NCBI GenBank assembly: GCA_963766005.1
Contig: CAVXYG010000007.1
Span: 1-55,452 of the forward strand
DNA: 55,452 nt
Source of the DNA: CAVXYG01 sp963766005
GTDB taxonomy: Bacteria > Actinomycetota > Actinomycetes > S36-B12 > GCA-2699445
Direction: 5' to 3'
The notes beneath the pieces are model-generated. The model was given only the letters and a program-made list of their open reading frames with translations, was not told the origin of the DNA and did no database searches. Shown in pieces: positions 19,718 to 27,952 of this stretch. The translations under genes and the position numbers were made by a program. Numbering within the stretch: position 1 is the stretch's first letter; each line of letters opens with the position of its first letter.

Positions 19718-20661
19718 TCAGCCGCGCGGCACCGCCGGGCCCGCCAGATCCGCGCGCTCCACGTAGGTCTTGACCATCATGTCGTGCAGCGTGCGCGAAC
19801 GGGAGTCCCACAGCGGCCACAGGTAGTTGGCATAGACCAACAGGAAGCCGAGGGGCACGAGGTTGCCGACCCCGGCGAACAGGACGTTGGGGATCAGCCA
19901 CCGTGCCAGCGCAGTGCCGACCGTGGGGACGCTGCGATCGGCCATCACCTTGCGCACACTGACCACACGGTCGCCGATGGTCTGTCCGGACCTGCTCACG
20001 AGGTAGACGCCGTTGATCAGGCTGGCGATCAACCACACCGCCAGGGAGATCACCACGACGGTCCAGAAGCCCGGGCCGACGATGGCCTGGAAGTCATCGA
20101 TCCTCGGGCGGTCGCCGGCCTCGAATATCGCCCCCAGGTCGTCCAGCGGGCCCTCCTGGAGGATGACTCCCCCGCTGCTGGTGATGACGGCGGTCGCGAC
20201 GACCCAGGCGATCAAGGCCGGCACCGCGACGACGATGCCGTCGATCACGTAGCCCCCGACGCGTCGCCACCATCCGGACAGCAGTTGCCCGAGCGGGCCG
20301 GTGCGACCGACGGGGGGGCCGATGGTCGCGGGTGCGGGCGCGTAGCCGCCATAGGGATCCACGAGCGGAGGTCCGCCGGGGCCGTAGCCAGGCGCGGCGG
20401 GCTGGTGCCCCGCGGCCGGTTCCTGGGGGTCGGGGCCGGATGGCCGGAACGAGCCTGCGGATCCCGGCACGGCGCCGGCGCCGGTGCCGGATCAGCACCG
20501 GGCGGGGTCGCGACCCTCGGCGGCGGCATCGGGGGTGGTGCGGCCGGAGGCGGCGGCATGGATTTCGGCTGCACCCGGTCGGTCCAGGCCTGGCCGTCCC
20601 AGTAGCGGTTGTGCTCATCGCTGGCCGGATCCGGGTACCAACCCGCGGGCGGCATCGTCAC
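19718..20661 (-). CDS. DUF2510-RDD family membrane protein (one frameshift)
   Basis: The N-terminal DUF2510 motif PPAGWYPDPASDEHNRYWDGQAWTD starts right after GTG 20661, which has AAGGAGG five bases upstream. A Pro-rich linker follows, and near 20470 the frame shifts by one base inside a (GCGCCG)n tract. The remaining 250 residues carry the RDD domain: WWRRVGGYVIDGIVVAVPALIAWVV, WTVVVISLAVWLIASLINGVYLV, GQTIGDRVVSVRKV, and a C-terminal SRSRTLHDMMVKTYV. Function is unknown. RDD proteins are multi-pass membrane proteins, some linked to transport. A separate short RDD gene starting at the internal GTG near 20470 is possible but would lack the usual DUF2510 leader. Confidence 0.78.
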
Positions 20662-20713
20662 TGCGTCCTCCTTGAGGTGTGGCTCCAGCGTAATGCGCCT
20701 CGCCGCAGCACCC

Positions 20714-21460
20714 TCAGGGCGCGACTCGGCCGTTGCCGTTGAAGGCCGCGTGGGTCAGGGGCATGAGCGCCGCCCACGCCTCCTCCATCCGGTCGGCGAC
20801 CATCTCGATCTCCCGCTGCGGGTACGACGGAAAGGCCGATCCGGGGCGCTTGGTCCGCAGCGACAGGAAGTTCATCAACGACCGGGCGTTGAGGGTGACA
20901 TACATCGAGGAGTAGGTCGCCACCGGCAGCACGCCGCGCGCCACCTCGCGCGCGATACCGGCCGCCAGCATCTCGGTGTAGGCGGCGTAGGCCTGCTCGC
21001 AGGCGCGCATCGTGGCCTCGACGGCGATGCGGTGCTGCTCGGGGGTCCCCGGCACGAAGTCGTAGGCTCCGGGCTTGCCCTCCTGCACCAGGCGGCGATC
21101 CTCCCCCGGCACGTAGAAGACCGGGTCCAATTGCCGGTAGCGACCCGATTCCTCGTTGTAGGAGGCCATCCGATGCCGCATGAACTCGCGGAAGACGAAG
21201 ATCGGGGCACTGACGAAGAACGTCATCGAGTTGTGCTCGAACGGCGAGCCGTGGCGGTCCCGCATCAGGTAGTTGATCAGGCCCTGGGATCGCTCGGCAT
21301 CGGCGCCGACATCCGCCAGCGACGCCTCCCCCTTGGTCGACACCCGCGCGGCGAACAGCACGTCGGCATCCCTTGCCACGGCCTTGACCAACTCGACGGT
21401 CACGTCGCTGCGGAACCTGATCTGCGGTACTGCCTCGTCCACGGCATCCTCCACGCTCAC
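20714..21460 (-). CDS. thyX: Flavin-dependent thymidylate synthase
   Basis: The protein has about 248 residues and makes dTMP from dUMP with FAD and NADPH, replacing ThyA. The ThyX signature RHRxxSxNxxSxRY is complete (residues 95-108 from the chosen start). RPGSAFPSYPQREI and SLMNFLSLRT complete the active-site region. The start is placed at GTG 21460. A TTG six bases further upstream is also open. It lies next to dapA and rnj as in mycobacteria. Confidence 0.94.
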   Translation of the reverse strand: MSVEDAVDEAVPQIRFRSDVTVELVKAVARDADVLFAARVSTKGEASLADVGADAERSQGLINYLMRDRHGSPFEHNSMTFFVSAPIFVFREFMRHRMASYNEESGRYRQLDPVFYVPGEDRRLVQEGKPGAYDFVPGTPEQHRIAVEATMRACEQAYAAYTEMLAAGIAREVARGVLPVATYSSMYVTLNARSLMNFLSLRTKRPGSAFPSYPQREIEMVADRMEEAWAALMPLTHAAFNGNGRVAP

Positions 21461-21544
21461 GGCCAACCACCAGTGAGCCTAGGGGTAGCCCAGGCGGGCG
21501 CGGCACCGGGTCGGGAGGTCTCGCGCGCAGCGGCAGTTCCGGCG

Positions 21545-23179
21545 CTACGGGATGAGCTTGCCGGGGTTCACGATCCCCGCAGGATCCACGGCGTCCTTCA
21601 CCGCGCGCAGCACCCGCACCCCGAGGTCGCCGACCTCCTCGACCAGCCACGGCCGGTGGTCGATGCCCACCGCGTGGTGGTGGGTGATGGTTCCGCCGTG
21701 GGCCATGATCGCCTCGCTGGCCGCCCGCTTGGCGGGCCGCCACTGCTCGGCCCGATCCGGCTGCGCCGGGGCGATCGCCGTGAAGTACAGCGAGGCACCC
21801 GTGCCGTAGACGTGCGAGACGTGGCAGAACACGACCGCACCGTTCCCCTCGCGGGATAGCTCCGCATGCAGCGCCAGGCCAACAGCCCGGTGCAGCTCCG
21901 GCAGCCGTGACCACTCCGCCGCCGTCTCCAGGGTCTCCGCGATGTAGCCCTCGTCCAGGAGCGTGTCGCGCAGGAACGGACCCTCGAAGCGGTGCCGGCG
22001 CCACGACTCCCCGACCCCGCCGCCCAGTCCGACCGCGCCGAACCGCTTGAGCGCGACCCAAGCCGCCTCGCGCCGAGCGCGGGTGGCCTTCGGCGAGACC
22101 CCCTCCCAGCCGAGAATGGCCAAGCAGCCGTCGCCCTGGACGCCGCGCAGCGCCAGGTAGCGCCCCAGCACCGCCTTCGTGCGCCCCTGCGGCCCGGACA
22201 TCGCCATCGTGACCTCGGTCTCCGAGGCGTCGGACAAGCGCATCACCGTTGCGGTCAGTCCGGCCTGGGCCAGGGCGCGGAACGCGGCTGTTCCCCTGGC
22301 GAAGTCCGGGAAGATCACCCCTTCGTAGTGCCGGTGATGAGGCTGGCGGCGCACTCGCAGCTTCACCTCCGTCACGATGCCCAGCACTCCCTCGGAGCCG
22401 ATGAACAACTGCCGCAGGTCAGGTCCCGCCGCGGTGGACGGCGCCCGGCCCAGGCGGATCGTCCCTTGCGGTGTGGCGACGGTGACCGCCTCGACGCTCT
22501 CGTCGCTGCGGCCGTAGCCGGTGGATGCCTGGCCGGCCGACCGCGTGGCGACGTAGCCGCCGATCGTGGCCCGCTCCCACGACTGCGGCAGATGACCCCA
22601 CATGAGGCCCCGGGCCTCCAGCAGCCGCTCCAGGATGGGACCGGTCATGCCCGGCTGCACCGTCGCGGTCAGGCTGACCTCGTCCACGGCGATCAGGTCC
22701 GCCATCCGGTCCAGGGCGAGGCTCACCACGGCCGGGCGCCCGCCCGTCTCCGGCGCCACCCCTCCCACTACCGACGTCCCGCCGCCGAACGGCACGACGG
22801 CGATATCGTGCTCGACGCACACGGCCAGCAGTTCGAGCACCTCATCGTGCGTCGCCGGCGAGACGACCGCGTCGGGAGCCGCCACGATGCGGCCGTCGCG
22901 CGCCGCCACGTAGTCGGTCAGCGAAGCGCCGCCGCTGTGCCGCAGGCGGGCGGCGGGCGTCGTGGCCACGTGCTGGTCCCCCACGACGGCGGCCAGCGCG
23001 GCGCGGGACTGCTCGCTCAACCGGCTCGGCGGCGGGGCAACGTCGGCGATCGGTACGGCGGGCCGGGACTCGGCCTGCCCCAGTCGTTCGGCGAGCAGCG
23101 CGCGCGCCGCCGGCGAGATCTCGACCGGGTGCGCGGCCACGCCCCAGGTGCCGAACACCGTGTCCAAGCTGTACGTCAT
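21545..23179 (-). CDS. FAD-binding oxidoreductase, alkyldihydroxyacetonephosphate-synthase-like
   Basis: The protein has 544 residues from ATG 23179, with GGAGG five bases upstream. The FAD_binding_4 domain shows VSPATHDEVLELLAVCVEHDIAVVPFGGGTSVVGG and the P-loop-like GHLPQSWERATIGGYVATRSAGQASTGYG. The C-terminal domain has DEGYIAETLETAAEWSRLPEL and the triple-His motif GGTITHHHAVG. Both resemble the ADHAP synthases of ether-lipid synthesis. In actinobacteria such proteins (Rv2251 of M. tuberculosis, from memory) have unproven substrates. It diverges from a TetR gene and a glpD gene across a 56-base gap that contains an operator, so the three are likely co-regulated. Confidence 0.85.
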   Translation of the reverse strand: MTYSLDTVFGTWGVAAHPVEISPAARALLAERLGQAESRPAVPIADVAPPPSRLSEQSRAALAAVVGDQHVATTPAARLRHSGGASLTDYVAARDGRIVAAPDAVVSPATHDEVLELLAVCVEHDIAVVPFGGGTSVVGGVAPETGGRPAVVSLALDRMADLIAVDEVSLTATVQPGMTGPILERLLEARGLMWGHLPQSWERATIGGYVATRSAGQASTGYGRSDESVEAVTVATPQGTIRLGRAPSTAAGPDLRQLFIGSEGVLGIVTEVKLRVRRQPHHRHYEGVIFPDFARGTAAFRALAQAGLTATVMRLSDASETEVTMAMSGPQGRTKAVLGRYLALRGVQGDGCLAILGWEGVSPKATRARREAAWVALKRFGAVGLGGGVGESWRRHRFEGPFLRDTLLDEGYIAETLETAAEWSRLPELHRAVGLALHAELSREGNGAVVFCHVSHVYGTGASLYFTAIAPAQPDRAEQWRPAKRAASEAIMAHGGTITHHHAVGIDHRPWLVEEVGDLGVRVLRAVKDAVDPAGIVNPGKLIP

Positions 23180-23226
23180 CGCCCCTCCGGGGGAAGTCTC
23201 GTGCGGTGAGCCTCACTATTGTTACA

Positions 23227-23247
23227 GTGTGACAGATGATGTCACAC
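23227..23247. promoter_or_regulatory. Palindromic operator, probable TetR-family binding site
   Basis: A perfect inverted repeat GTGTGACA-N5-TGTCACAC lies in the gap between the divergent flavoprotein and TetR genes. It extends over the TetR start codon (ATG at 23236 lies in the spacer). The symmetry and size suit a TetR dimer, and the location suits repression of both directions. Binding itself is an inference. Confidence 0.75.
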
Positions 23248-23856
23248 AGCACCCAGAGCGACCGCGGTCTCGGTGGCGCCGATCCCATCGTCGAGGCGGC
23301 GATGGAGGTCCTGGCCGAGCTCGGCCCGACGCGCATGACCATGGCCGAGGTCGCCCGCCGGGCCGGTGTGTCGCGGATGACGGTCTATCGGCGCTACCGC
23401 AGCCTGGACGCGCTGGTCTCCGCCGTCCTCACCGCCGAGATCGCCGATGTCCTCACCGAGATCGCAGCCCGCAGCCGACCTGCTGGCAGCGCCCGGGACC
23501 GCGTCGTCGCCCAATCGGCGGCCATGGTCGAGGCGCTCATCGATCACACGTTGCTCCAGCGGGTCCTCGCCGTCGACCCGCAGTCGCTGCTTCCGCTGCT
23601 GGTGGAGCGGATCGGGTCCGGGCAGCGGATGCTGCGCGACTACGTCGCCGAAGCGCTGCGCGCAGGGATGGCCTCGCAGGGCGGGGACGGTTCCGTGCGA
23701 GACGGCGATCCACGACTGCTCGCGCTGACGGTCGTCACCATCGCCCAGCCGTTCGTCGTGGGATCCAAGCCGCTGCGGACGCAGTACCCGCCCGATGCGT
23801 TGCTCCAGGAGTTCGCCAGCGCCATCGACGCCTACCTGACCCCTACCACGAGGTGA
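23236..23856 (+). CDS. TetR/AcrR family transcriptional regulator
   Basis: The protein has 206 residues. The N-terminal DNA-binding domain reads PIVEAAMEVLAELGPTRMTMAEVARRAGVSRMTVYRRYRS, a standard TetR helix-turn-helix. The rest is a helical ligand-binding domain with no recognisable ligand. No Shine-Dalgarno sequence precedes ATG 23236, and the start lies within the palindromic operator, so the mRNA may be leaderless. A second ATG follows directly (23239). Both starts keep the full helix-turn-helix. It ends five bases before glpD, so the two form one unit, and divergence from the flavoprotein suggests local self- and cross-regulation. The counterpart in M. tuberculosis would be Rv2250c, by memory of gene order. 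Confidence 0.92.
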   Translation: MMSHSTQSDRGLGGADPIVEAAMEVLAELGPTRMTMAEVARRAGVSRMTVYRRYRSLDALVSAVLTAEIADVLTEIAARSRPAGSARDRVVAQSAAMVEALIDHTLLQRVLAVDPQSLLPLLVERIGSGQRMLRDYVAEALRAGMASQGGDGSVRDGDPRLLALTVVTIAQPFVVGSKPLRTQYPPDALLQEFASAIDAYLTPTTR

Positions 23857-23861
23857 GTCCC

Positions 23862-25439
23862 ATGCCCCACACCATGACGCACGCGCTGCGGCCCGGCGAT
23901 CCCACGACGCGACTCGACGCCGACCGCCGACGGCGCGACCTGCACGTGCTGCGGCAGCCGGGCGCGAACGTCGATGTCCTCGTCGTCGGCGGCGGCATCA
24001 CCGGTGTCGGCGTCGCCCTCGACGCGGCCAGCCGGGGCCTGCGGGTGGCCCTCGTGGAGCGCCACGACCTCGCCCACGGCACGTCGCGCTGGTCCAGCAA
24101 ACTCATCCACGGCGGGCTGCGCTACCTGGCCAAGGGCGATGTGGCCATCGCGTGGGAGAGCGCGGTGGAGCGCGCCGCGATCGGCTCGCGGATCGCCCCG
24201 CACCTCGTCCGGCCGCTGACCCAGCTGCTGCCGCTGCGGGAGGGCGAGGACCTGACACGGATCGCCACACGGGTCGGCCTGCTGGCCGCCGACGCGCTGC
24301 GCGTGGCCGCCCGCACCGAGCGCGGGCTGCTGACGCGCTCCGCGCCGGTGGATCTGGCCCAGATGGAGCAGATGGCCCCGGCGCTGGAGCTCAGCGGGCT
24401 GCGCGGCGGCCTGGTCACCGCCGACCTGCAGATGGAGGACGACGCGCGCTTCGTCATCGCCGCGGCGCGCACCGCCGCCGGCTACGGCGCTCGCATCCTG
24501 ACCGGTGTCTCGGCGACGTCGGTCGACGGGAACGCGGTCCGGCTGCACGACCACGACAGTGATCACGACTGGGTCCTGCAGGCCGCCCACGTGGTGAACG
24601 CGACCGGCGTCTGGGCGGGCGAGTTGGATCCCGGCATCGCGCTGGCGCCCTCGCGGGGGACCCACCTCGTGGTCCGGTCCAGCGCACTGCAGGACAGCTC
24701 GGTGAGCCTCACGATCCCGGTCCCGGGCGCGTCCGGGCGCTTCGTGTTCACCCTCCCGCAGCCGGACGGCATCACCTACGCGGGCCTCACCGACGAGCCC
24801 GCCCCCGGCCCGGTGCCCGATGTTCCGACGGCCCCCGACGCCGACGTGGAGTGGATCCTGGGCGTGCTCAACAGCGGCCTGCGCTCGCCGTTGGCCATGA
24901 CGGACGTGATCGGCCGCTTCGCCGGGCTGCGGCCGCTGCTCGCCGGGAGCGGCGGGACCGGTACGGCCGACCTGTCCCGCAAGCACGCCGTCGTGCGCCG
25001 CGACCGTCTCATCACCGTGACCGGGGGCAAGTTCACCGCCTACCGCCGCATGGCGGCCGATGTGGTGGATCTCATCACCGCGCGGCCCTGCCGGACCGGC
25101 TCCCTGCCGCTGGTCGGGGCCGGTCAGCGACCGGCCGGTGGCAGCGCGATCCCGCAGCGGCTGTGGCGCCGATACGGATCGGAGGCGCCGCTGGTGTGGT
25201 CCCTGGCACGCGACCATCCGCAGTTGCTCCGCCCGGTGGCGCCGGGCGTGCCGGTCCTGGGCGTCGAAGTGGCCTTCGGGGTGGCCTGGGAGGGGGCGGG
25301 GAGCGCTGAGGACGTCCTCGACCGGCGTACGCGCATCGGGCTGGTGCCCGCTGATGCCGCCGAAGCGGAGGAGCATGTGGCCGCCATCGTCGAGCAGTGG
25401 CGCGCCGACCGATCAGGGGCGCTGCACCGGGCCGGCTGA
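23862..25439 (+). CDS. glpD: Glycerol-3-phosphate dehydrogenase, FAD-dependent (GlpD type)
   Basis: The protein has 525 residues and oxidises glycerol 3-phosphate to dihydroxyacetone phosphate at the membrane. The FAD motif is VDVLVVGGGITGVGVALDAASRG (starting about residue 37). It is followed by HGTSRWSSKLIHGGLRYL, the DLQMEDDARFVIAAARTA segment and the late VTGGKFTAYRRMAADV that contacts FAD and substrate. The C-terminal helical cap is present. ATG 23862 has GAGGTGA a few bases upstream and starts five bases after the TetR stop. Its partner flavoprotein acts on a related dihydroxyacetone-phosphate-type substrate, which suggests a common pathway (inference). Confidence 0.92.
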   Translation: MPHTMTHALRPGDPTTRLDADRRRRDLHVLRQPGANVDVLVVGGGITGVGVALDAASRGLRVALVERHDLAHGTSRWSSKLIHGGLRYLAKGDVAIAWESAVERAAIGSRIAPHLVRPLTQLLPLREGEDLTRIATRVGLLAADALRVAARTERGLLTRSAPVDLAQMEQMAPALELSGLRGGLVTADLQMEDDARFVIAAARTAAGYGARILTGVSATSVDGNAVRLHDHDSDHDWVLQAAHVVNATGVWAGELDPGIALAPSRGTHLVVRSSALQDSSVSLTIPVPGASGRFVFTLPQPDGITYAGLTDEPAPGPVPDVPTAPDADVEWILGVLNSGLRSPLAMTDVIGRFAGLRPLLAGSGGTGTADLSRKHAVVRRDRLITVTGGKFTAYRRMAADVVDLITARPCRTGSLPLVGAGQRPAGGSAIPQRLWRRYGSEAPLVWSLARDHPQLLRPVAPGVPVLGVEVAFGVAWEGAGSAEDVLDRRTRIGLVPADAAEAEEHVAAIVEQWRADRSGALHRAG

Positions 25440-25465
25440 TCCTCGGGTCGGCCGGGGCGAGGTCG

Positions 25466-25942
25466 CTACCGGATCAAGCCGCCGCCCGGCGGACCCGCGG
25501 CACCCCGCTGGGCGCCGAACAGCGACAGCGCGGTGCGCATCGCCGACCGTGCCCGCTTGCGGTCCCCGGCGTCGTCGTAGGCGACGGCGAGCCGGAACCA
25601 GGCGCCCGGGTCGCGGGGCGTCGCCTCCACGTCCTGCGCCCGCTCGGCGAACCGCTGATCCGCGGCCTCCCGCTGCGGCCGGCCGGAGGCCCTCTTGGGC
25701 AGGTCGTCCACAGGCAGCTCGCCGCGCCGTTCCAGGTACTCGGCCAAACCGTGCACCTGCCGACCGAACTGCCACTCCCGCAGCACGACGTAGCACCCCA
25801 GCAGCGGCAGCACCAGGATGGCCAGGCCGAGAACCACCAGGTAGCCGCCGGCCGAGATGAAGGCAAGCGCCTGCCGGGTGAGGAGCAGGAAGTAGCCGAC
25901 CAGCGCCACGGTGATCAGAGCGGCCAGCACCCTCGGGGTCAC
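25466..25942 (-). CDS. Conserved membrane protein with TPR-like soluble part
   Basis: The protein has 158 residues from GTG 25942, which overlaps the dapB stop in GTGA. Two hydrophobic helices (about residues 6-23 and 32-55: VLAALITVALVGYFLLL, GGYLVVLGLAILVLPLLGCYVVL) are followed by a cytoplasmic helical part. In that part, DPGAWFRLAVAYDDAGDRKRARSAMRTAL looks like a tetratricopeptide unit. It corresponds in place and layout to the small membrane protein after dapB in mycobacteria (Rv2772c, from memory). Function unknown. It is convergent with glpD, with 26 bases between stops. Confidence 0.8.
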   Translation of the reverse strand: MTPRVLAALITVALVGYFLLLTRQALAFISAGGYLVVLGLAILVLPLLGCYVVLREWQFGRQVHGLAEYLERRGELPVDDLPKRASGRPQREAADQRFAERAQDVEATPRDPGAWFRLAVAYDDAGDRKRARSAMRTALSLFGAQRGAAGPPGGGLIR

Positions 25943-26691
25943 AGCGGCAGCAGGTGCTCGAGCCCGACGGTGAGCCCGGGCCGCCGCCCGACCTCGCGCA
26001 CGGCGAGCACGACGCCCGGCATGAACGAGGCGCGGTCGAAGGCGTCGTGGCGGATCGTCAGCGTCTCCCCCGCCTGCCCCAGCAGCACCTCCTGGTGCGC
26101 GATGAGGCCCCGCAACCGCACCGAGTGCACGCGCACGCCGGCCACGTCGGCGCCACGGGCCCCCGGCAGCGCCTCCGCTGTGGCATCCGGGCAAGGGGGC
26201 AGGTCGGCATCCTCCCGGGCCCGGCCGATGAGCTCGGCCGTCCGCACTGCGGTCCCCGACGGGGCGTCTACCTTGTCGGGGTGATGCAGTTCGACGATCT
26301 CCACCGACTCGAACCACGGGGCGGCGACCTCGGCGAAGCGCATCATCAGGACCGCGCCGATGCCGAAGTTCGGGGCGATGATGCACCCGACGCCGGGAGC
26401 CTCCCGCAGCATGTCGGTCACCTCGGCGAGGCGCTCCGGGGTGAAACCGGTGGTCCCGACGACCATGTGGATGCCGGCCGCGCTACAGGTGCGCAGCGTC
26501 TCCATGACCACGCCGGGCGTCGTGAAGTCCACAGCCACATCGATCCCTGCGCCGTCCAGCGCCGCCACGTCGTCGCCGACGTCGAGGCGAGCGGCCAACT
26601 CCATGCCCTCGGCATCCTGGACCGCGTCGCAGACCTGCCGACCCATCCGCCCGGCCGCCCCGATGACGGCCACTCGCAACGATTCGCTCAT
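25939..26691 (-). CDS. dapB: 4-hydroxy-tetrahydrodipicolinate reductase
   Basis: The protein has 250 residues and reduces the DapA product with NAD(P)H in lysine/diaminopimelate synthesis. It has the Rossmann motif VIGAAGRMGRQV (about 9-20), the VDFTTPGVVMETL and VVGTTGFT segments, and the signature ELHHPDKVDAPSGTA that contains the catalytic His and Lys. The start is ATG 26691 (MSESLRVAVIG). Upstream codons in the same frame read through the divergent LLM gene and show no family match. The LLM oxidoreductase diverges after a 90-base gap. Confidence 0.94.
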   Translation of the reverse strand: MSESLRVAVIGAAGRMGRQVCDAVQDAEGMELAARLDVGDDVAALDGAGIDVAVDFTTPGVVMETLRTCSAAGIHMVVGTTGFTPERLAEVTDMLREAPGVGCIIAPNFGIGAVLMMRFAEVAAPWFESVEIVELHHPDKVDAPSGTAVRTAELIGRAREDADLPPCPDATAEALPGARGADVAGVRVHSVRLRGLIAHQEVLLGQAGETLTIRHDAFDRASFMPGVVLAVREVGRRPGLTVGLEHLLPL

Positions 26692-26781
26692 GCCGACGAG
26701 CGTAGGACCCGGCGCTGGACGGATCCGCCTCGGGTCGCTGTCAGCGACTCCTGGCGGCGTCGTCCGGTACTGTCGGCCGCG

Positions 26782-27657
26782 GTGAGCAGATCCCTTCGTT
26801 TCGGGTACTTCCCCGAGCCGCGCGCTGACGCGCTGCCCGACATCGTCCGCCGCGTCCGGTGGGCCGATGCCAACGGACTGGACCTCATCGGCGTCCAGGA
26901 CCATCCCTACCAGCGCCGGTTCGTGGACACCTTCGTCCTGATGACGCACCTGGCGGCGGTGACCGAGCGGGTACGCCTCTTCCCCGACGTGGCATCGCTG
27001 CCGCTGCGCGGACCGGCGATGCTGGCCAACCAAGCCTCGAGCATCGATCTGCTGTCCGGCGGCAGGTTCGAGCTCGGCCTCGGCGCCGGGGGCTTCGCCG
27101 AGGCGATCGCGGCCATGGGGGGCCCGCGACGCACGCCCCGCGAGGCGGTCGCCGCGCTGCGGGAGGCCATCGGCATCATCCGCGCCTTGTGGACCGAGCA
27201 GCGGGGCCTGCGCCTGCCTGGCGAGCACTACCGGCTGGCCGGCGTCCACGGCGGACCCGCTCCCGCGCACGACATCGGCATCTGGGTCGGCGGCACCGGG
27301 CCGCGGATGCTGCGGCTCATCGGGGAGTCGGCCGACGGCTGGGTGCCGTCGATGGCCTACGTGCCACCGCCGGTGCTGGCCGAGAAGTCCGCGGTCCTGG
27401 ACGACGCCGCGGTCGCGGCCGGTCGCGATCCGCGGCAGATCACCCGGATCTACAACATCTCCGGCGCCATCCAGGACACCGTCTCGCAGGAGAGCACCGC
27501 CATCGTCGGCCCACCGGCCTACTGGCGCGACCAGCTGCTCGAACTGGCCCACCGGCACCACATCGACGCGTTCGTCCTCATGCCCACCGGCGATGTCGAC
27601 ACGCAACTGGCCAGGTTCGCCCTGGAGGTCGTGCCAGCGGTACGCGAGGCGCGATGA
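26782..27657 (+). CDS. LLM-class flavin/F420-dependent oxidoreductase
   Basis: The protein has 291 residues and a luciferase-like TIM barrel. The opening SRSLRFGYFPEPRADALPDIVRRVRWADANGLDLIGVQDHPYQ, the LMTHLAAVTERVRLFPDVASLPLRGPAMLANQASSIDLLSGGRFELGLGAG block, and IWVGGTGPRMLRLIGESADGW are standard. Members use FMN or F420. The sequence alone does not decide the cofactor or the substrate. The GTG at 26782 is the only start that gives a normal N-terminus. An ORF that begins further upstream is antisense to dapB. Confidence 0.88.
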   Translation: MSRSLRFGYFPEPRADALPDIVRRVRWADANGLDLIGVQDHPYQRRFVDTFVLMTHLAAVTERVRLFPDVASLPLRGPAMLANQASSIDLLSGGRFELGLGAGGFAEAIAAMGGPRRTPREAVAALREAIGIIRALWTEQRGLRLPGEHYRLAGVHGGPAPAHDIGIWVGGTGPRMLRLIGESADGWVPSMAYVPPPVLAEKSAVLDDAAVAAGRDPRQITRIYNISGAIQDTVSQESTAIVGPPAYWRDQLLELAHRHHIDAFVLMPTGDVDTQLARFALEVVPAVREAR

Positions 27658-27952
27658 CGCGGCGCACTGCGCCCTGCCGGCAGATGCGTGGTGCTGTTCC
27701 CAGCGGTCGGCAGCCCGCTGCACAGCGACGTGCTGGCCGGACTCGGGCTGGTGTTCGGCGCGGTGGCGAGGAGCGCTCTCGGCAACGGCGACAGTGCCGC
27801 ATCAGATGAGCGCAGTTGCGCGAACAACCCGGTGCCGGGTGGGGACAGCGGTCCGCGCGGGCGCCGCCGAAGCGGATCCCTGCGCATTGCTCGGCGAGCC
27901 ACCGTGCGCTGCCGCGGCCGATCAGCAACGCTGAGCCAAGGAGGTGGCGGAC
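27658..27952. other. Stretch without a convincing gene
   Basis: These 295 bases separate the LLM gene from the opine-type dehydrogenase. Open frames exist on both strands, but their residues are low-complexity (Arg, Ala, Pro rich) and resemble shadows. The only functional signal seen is the AAGGAGG ribosome site at 27938-27944 for the next gene. No hairpin with a T-run was found. Confidence 0.5.

Noticed and set aside
23640..25376. Minus-strand open frame over TetR and glpD
   Set aside because: It is antisense to two well-defined genes, and its sequence has no domain and biased composition.
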